From Glycomyces lechevalierae (GTDB lineage Bacteria > Actinomycetota > Actinomycetes > Mycobacteriales > Micromonosporaceae): 64,000 nt of DNA. A program made the position numbers and the translations under genes. The stretch covers positions 1 through 64,000 of the forward strand of contig NZ_JAPZVQ010000016.1 in NCBI RefSeq assembly GCF_027622945.1. Reading direction: 5' to 3'. The notes below the pieces were generated by a model that worked only from the letters and a program-made list of their open reading frames with translations, was not told the origin of the DNA and did no database searches. This document shows positions 61,656 through 64,000 of the stretch, one piece after another; position 1 is the stretch's first letter, and every line of letters starts with the position of its first letter.

Positions 61656-62913
61656 GACCCCTGAAAACCCCGCCGCCGAACCACCCCGGCTCGACGTCCC
61701 GACCGAAGTCTCCAGACCCGACGCCGCCCCGGCCGGGGCACCCACGCCAGACGCCGCCCCCATCGCAGCCGCCAGACTCAACGTCACCCCCGCCGGAATA
61801 CCCGGACTCGACGTCGACGCCCTCCTCAGCAACAAGGACAAGCACGTCATCGCCTGCTGCGGCTCCGGCGGCGTCGGCAAGACCACGACCGCAGCGGCCC
61901 TCGCCCTGCGCGCGGCCGAAGTCCACGGCCGAAGCACCGTCGTCCTGACCATCGACCCGGCCCGGCGGCTCGCCCAATCGCTCGGCGTGGAAGCCCTCGA
62001 CAACGTCCCGAAGGCGGTCGAAGCCGTCCGCGGCGGGTCCCTCGACGCGATGATGCTCGACATGAAGCGCACCTTCGACGAGGTCGTCGCCTCCCACACC
62101 ACCCCCGAGCGCGCCGCGGAGATCTTCGCGAACCCGTTCTACCAGGCGGTCTCCTCGACCTTCTCCGGCACGCAGGAGTACATGGCCATGGAGAAGCTCG
62201 GCCAGCTCCGCGCGACCGGGCAATGGGACCTCATCGTGCTCGACACGCCCCCCTCCCGCTCGGCCCTCGACTTCCTCGACGCCCCCGCCCGCCTCGCCCG
62301 ACTCCTCGACGGCCGCGTCATCCGCCTCCTCTCGGCCTCGACCCCCGGCGCCCGCCGGTCGATGCTCTCCCTCATGGGCGCCAGCGCGGCCGTCTTCACG
62401 CGCGTGTTCAACAAGGTCCTCGGCGGGCACCTGCTCACCGACGTCGCCGAGTTCACCGCGAGCCTCGAGGACACCTTCGGCGGCTTCCGCAAACGCGCCG
62501 AAGCGACCTTCCGGGCCCTGCAGGACGACCAGACCTCATTCCTGGTCATCGCCGCCCCCGAGCCGGCCGCCGTGGGCGAGGCCGTCTATTTCACGCGGCG
62601 CCTCACCGAGGAGCGGATGCCGCTCGACGGCATGATCCTCAACCGCCTCACCCCTGTCGCGGCCGACCTGACGGCCGAACGCGCCCTCGGCGCGGCAGCG
62701 GCGCTCGAAGAGTCCGACGTCGACGACCCTGTAGCGGCGGTCCTGCGCACCCACGCCGACCTGGCCCGTCGCCGCGCCGCCGAAGAACGCGTCGCGGCCC
62801 GCTACGCGGCCGCATGTCCGGAGGTCCCGCAGCGCTGGCTGCCGACGCTGGGCGTCGAAGTCGTCGACCTGGACGACCTACGCGCCTTCGGCGCGACGGC
62901 CGCAGGCGTCTAG
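61648..62913 (+). CDS. ArsA/GET3-like ATPase, copy 2
   Basis: A 421-residue paralogue of copy 1. A Pro/Ala/Asp-rich extension of about 65 residues precedes the P-loop CCGSGGVGKTTT, in which serine replaces the intermonomer lysine. TIDPARRLAQSLG, LIVLDTPPSRSALDFLDAPARL and LVIAAPEPAAVGEAVYFTRRL mark the ArsA core. Loss of the lysine in one partner suggests an asymmetric heterodimer with copy 1. Corresponds to Rv3680. The whiB gene is convergent beyond a 650-base gap. Confidence 0.88.
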   Translation: MAETPENPAAEPPRLDVPTEVSRPDAAPAGAPTPDAAPIAAARLNVTPAGIPGLDVDALLSNKDKHVIACCGSGGVGKTTTAAALALRAAEVHGRSTVVLTIDPARRLAQSLGVEALDNVPKAVEAVRGGSLDAMMLDMKRTFDEVVASHTTPERAAEIFANPFYQAVSSTFSGTQEYMAMEKLGQLRATGQWDLIVLDTPPSRSALDFLDAPARLARLLDGRVIRLLSASTPGARRSMLSLMGASAAVFTRVFNKVLGGHLLTDVAEFTASLEDTFGGFRKRAEATFRALQDDQTSFLVIAAPEPAAVGEAVYFTRRLTEERMPLDGMILNRLTPVAADLTAERALGAAAALEESDVDDPVAAVLRTHADLARRRAAEERVAARYAAACPEVPQRWLPTLGVEVVDLDDLRAFGATAAGV

Positions 62914-63150
62914 CGTTCAATCGCGCTTCGCGCATGAGCGGGCGAGTGCGCCGCAGGCGGCCCAGCACCGCCTCCTCTGTGGTTCGTGCGCGGGTTTCAT
63001 TGGTGCGCCGCTCTGAGGCGCGGGCTGCGCTCTCCGGTATGCCGTGCCGGTTAGCGAGCGCCGTTCGGGTGTGTGGTGCTTTGGCGAGGCGTTCGTTCGG
63101 GCGGCGCTGGTCCTTTCTTGTGTCTGTTCGGGTGTGCGTGTCGTTCGGGT

Positions 63151-63261
63151 TCGCGAGGTGTCTGGTTTGGCGCGGGCGCACCAGCGCCTTTGCTGGTGCG
63201 CCCGCGAATGACCTCGCGAGGTGTCCTGGCAGGAGCCGAGCGCGGGTGCACCCGCGCTCGG
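63151..63261. repeat. Two adjacent cruciforms
   Basis: A perfect 15-bp stem at 63171-63185 / 63192-63206 (starts CGCGGGCGCACCAGC) is nested within an outer 9-bp stem, TCGCGAGGT/ACCTCGCGA. A second element at 63236-63261 is a perfect 26-bp palindrome centred on GTGCAC. They may terminate the arsA operon, although no T-tract follows. Confidence 0.75.
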
Positions 63262-63414
63262 TCTTCGGGGGCGGCCCCCGGGGAATCCCACATATCACCG
63301 CCAGTCCTGCCAGGACCGGGTCGCCACTCCGCACTTCCACCACCACCGGCGAAGCAGCTGTTTTTGATATCTACAATCACATGCCCGGTATCGGATGCCA
63401 AGAACTATTTTTCG

Positions 63415-63479
63415 CCTGTGGATAACTTTGCGAGGTTCGCTCATTTTGCCTGTTCGCGAGGGGGAGAGTTATCCACAGG
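63415..63479. promoter_or_regulatory. Inverted pair of consensus DnaA boxes
   Basis: CCTGTGGATAAC at 63415-63426 and GTTATCCACAGG at 63468-63479 form a perfect 12-bp inverted repeat. Each contains the perfect DnaA box TTATCCACA. There are no dnaA, dnaN or rpmH genes nearby, so this is not oriC by context. Confidence 0.65.
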
Positions 63480-63501
63480 CGGGATCCGGGAGCGGGGCAT
63501 G

Positions 63502-63537
63502 AAAAACGCGCCCGGACGGGGATGCCGTCCAGGCGCG
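63502..63537 (-). terminator. whiB terminator
   Basis: Read on the minus strand, CGCCTGGACGG pairs with CCGTCCGGGCG (one mismatch), then GCG and TTTTT: a classical intrinsic terminator. Confidence 0.8.
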
Positions 63538-63569
63538 GTGCTCATGCCTTTCGTCGAGAGGCTTGCCGG

Positions 63570-63896
63570 TCAGAAGTTGACGTCCACCGGTATCCGGCGC
63601 CGGTTGCCCTTGCGGGCGCTTCGCTGTTCCTCCTCCAGTGCGACCTCGAAGACCGCTCTCCAGGAGCGGACATCGGCGTGCCGTCGCAGCAGCGCCCTCC
63701 GCTCCCGCTCGGTCATGCCGCCCCAGACGCCGAACTCGATGCGATTGTCGAGCGCGTCGGCGAGACATTCCAGCCGTACCGGGCAACCGCGGCACACTTT
63801 CTTCGCGTTGTTCTGCTCTGCTCCTTGCACGAACAGGGCGTCAGGATCACCTTCCTGACATAGCGCCTTGGTCGTCCAGTCGATCAGCAGTCCCAT
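63570..63896 (-). CDS. WhiB-family iron-sulfur transcription factor (WhiB4-like)
   Basis: A 108-residue protein binding a [4Fe-4S] cluster through four cysteines: one at residue 13 (TKALCQEGD) and three in KKVCRGCPVRLECLADAL. The helical turn GVWGG and a basic C-terminal segment (KGNRRRIPVDV) complete the WhiB layout. Convergent position after two arsA-like genes is that of whiB4 (Rv3681c), a redox regulator. ATG 63896 is chosen because GGGGAGG then stands eight bases away; ATG 63902 would put it too close. Confidence 0.9.
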   Translation of the reverse strand: MGLLIDWTTKALCQEGDPDALFVQGAEQNNAKKVCRGCPVRLECLADALDNRIEFGVWGGMTERERRALLRRHADVRSWRAVFEVALEEEQRSARKGNRRRIPVDVNF

Positions 63897-64000
63897 CCGC
63901 ATGACCTCCCCGTGAGATCTTTCCCCTTCATACCCCCCGACGACTACATCAGAGTGATCTCTCGATCACACAATGTGGCCGTCAGAACGGACCTTACACC
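63897..64000. promoter_or_regulatory. whiB upstream region
   Basis: AT-rich for this genome, with a short palindrome GATCGAGAGATC (read across 63957-63968) near the middle. It must hold the whiB promoter. The next gene is outside the window. Confidence 0.4.

Larger units (their letters stand above)
62914..63501. other. Intergenic region with hairpins and inverted DnaA boxes
   Basis: No gene is supported in these roughly 590 bases. There are two strong cruciforms (63151-63219 and 63236-63261) and a pair of inverted DnaA-box sequences (63415-63480). The first 240 bases after the arsA stop show nothing else. The density of structure is high for a region between convergent genes. Confidence 0.6.

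Noticed and set aside
63415..63479. Chromosome origin (oriC)
   Set aside because: Only two DnaA boxes are present, and dnaA, dnaN, gyrB, rpmH and parAB are absent.

Overview
The window is about 70% GC and gene-dense. It looks like the chromosome of a filamentous actinomycete. Support comes from a WhiB regulator, a DUF397 protein next to a DUF5753-type XRE regulator, a DUF574-type SAM methyltransferase, CarD, an FolB/FolK/DUF3180 block and several LytR-CpsA-Psr (LCP) proteins. Glycomycetaceae is a guess from the overall feel, not a demonstrated assignment.

Layout. 1-3.4 kb: nagA (broken or chimeric at the left edge), a divergent DeoR regulator, a phosphotransferase and a MazG-like pyrophosphohydrolase. 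3.4-7.7 kb: a small helical protein, a LysE exporter, an orphan gene bracketed by two 75-79 bp repeat arrays, and a DUF222/HNH nuclease whose C-terminus is translated from one of those arrays. 8-12.9 kb: two RbsC-like membrane permeases without ATPase or binding protein, DUF3180-folK-folB, and a voltage-sensor-like membrane protein. 12.9-17 kb: tRNA-Arg(CCU), then a CBM2-GH5 cellulase and a divergent ROK regulator, closed by a degraded second copy of the tRNA 3' half. Outside it lies a GH11 xylanase. This looks like an old islet inserted at a tRNA. 17-20.8 kb: small orphans, DUF397, XRE/DUF5753 and the methyltransferase. 20.9-27 kb: an envelope-polymer block (LCP, UDP-glucuronate-decarboxylase-like SDR, polyprenyl glycosylphosphotransferase, GT4, CDP-alcohol phosphotransferase).

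27-38.9 kb: glutamate-cysteine ligase family protein, membrane protein, glyA, an LPXTG surface protein, a P1-family peptidase, a GH114-like lipoprotein convergent with a TPR-GGDEF diguanylate cyclase, and a zinc-ribbon protein. 38.9-42.6 kb: three tandem LCP paralogues with an unusual cysteine pair. 42.6-48.2 kb: siderophore-interacting flavoprotein with an iron-box-like site, a small membrane peptide-ABC ATPase-FtsX operon divergent from an orphan histidine kinase, and tRNA-Tyr. 48.4-55 kb: YajQ, a small membrane protein, a 1.3 kb gene desert with a second repeat locus, recD2, an Na+/alanine symporter and a DnaQ-like exonuclease. 55-60 kb: LpqE-like lipoprotein, carD, ispF, a TPR protein, a fumarylacetoacetase-like protein with an altered active site, ridA and DUF4177. 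60-64 kb: an anchored protein, two ArsA-like ATPases and a WhiB4-like regulator. The ridA-DUF4177-arsA-arsA-whiB order matches the Rv3678c-Rv3681c neighbourhood of Mycobacterium tuberculosis as I recall it.

The most unusual signal is a repeat family with a 75-79 bp period. It occurs at two loci 44 kb apart (4.8-5.95 kb and 49.17-49.44 kb). It flanks an orphan gene like a cassette and has been captured as coding sequence by the HNH nuclease. Other notable points are the tRNA-flanked plant-biomass islet, the cysteine-bearing LCP triplet, the permease pair without ATPase, and inverted DnaA boxes with strong cruciforms beside whiB.
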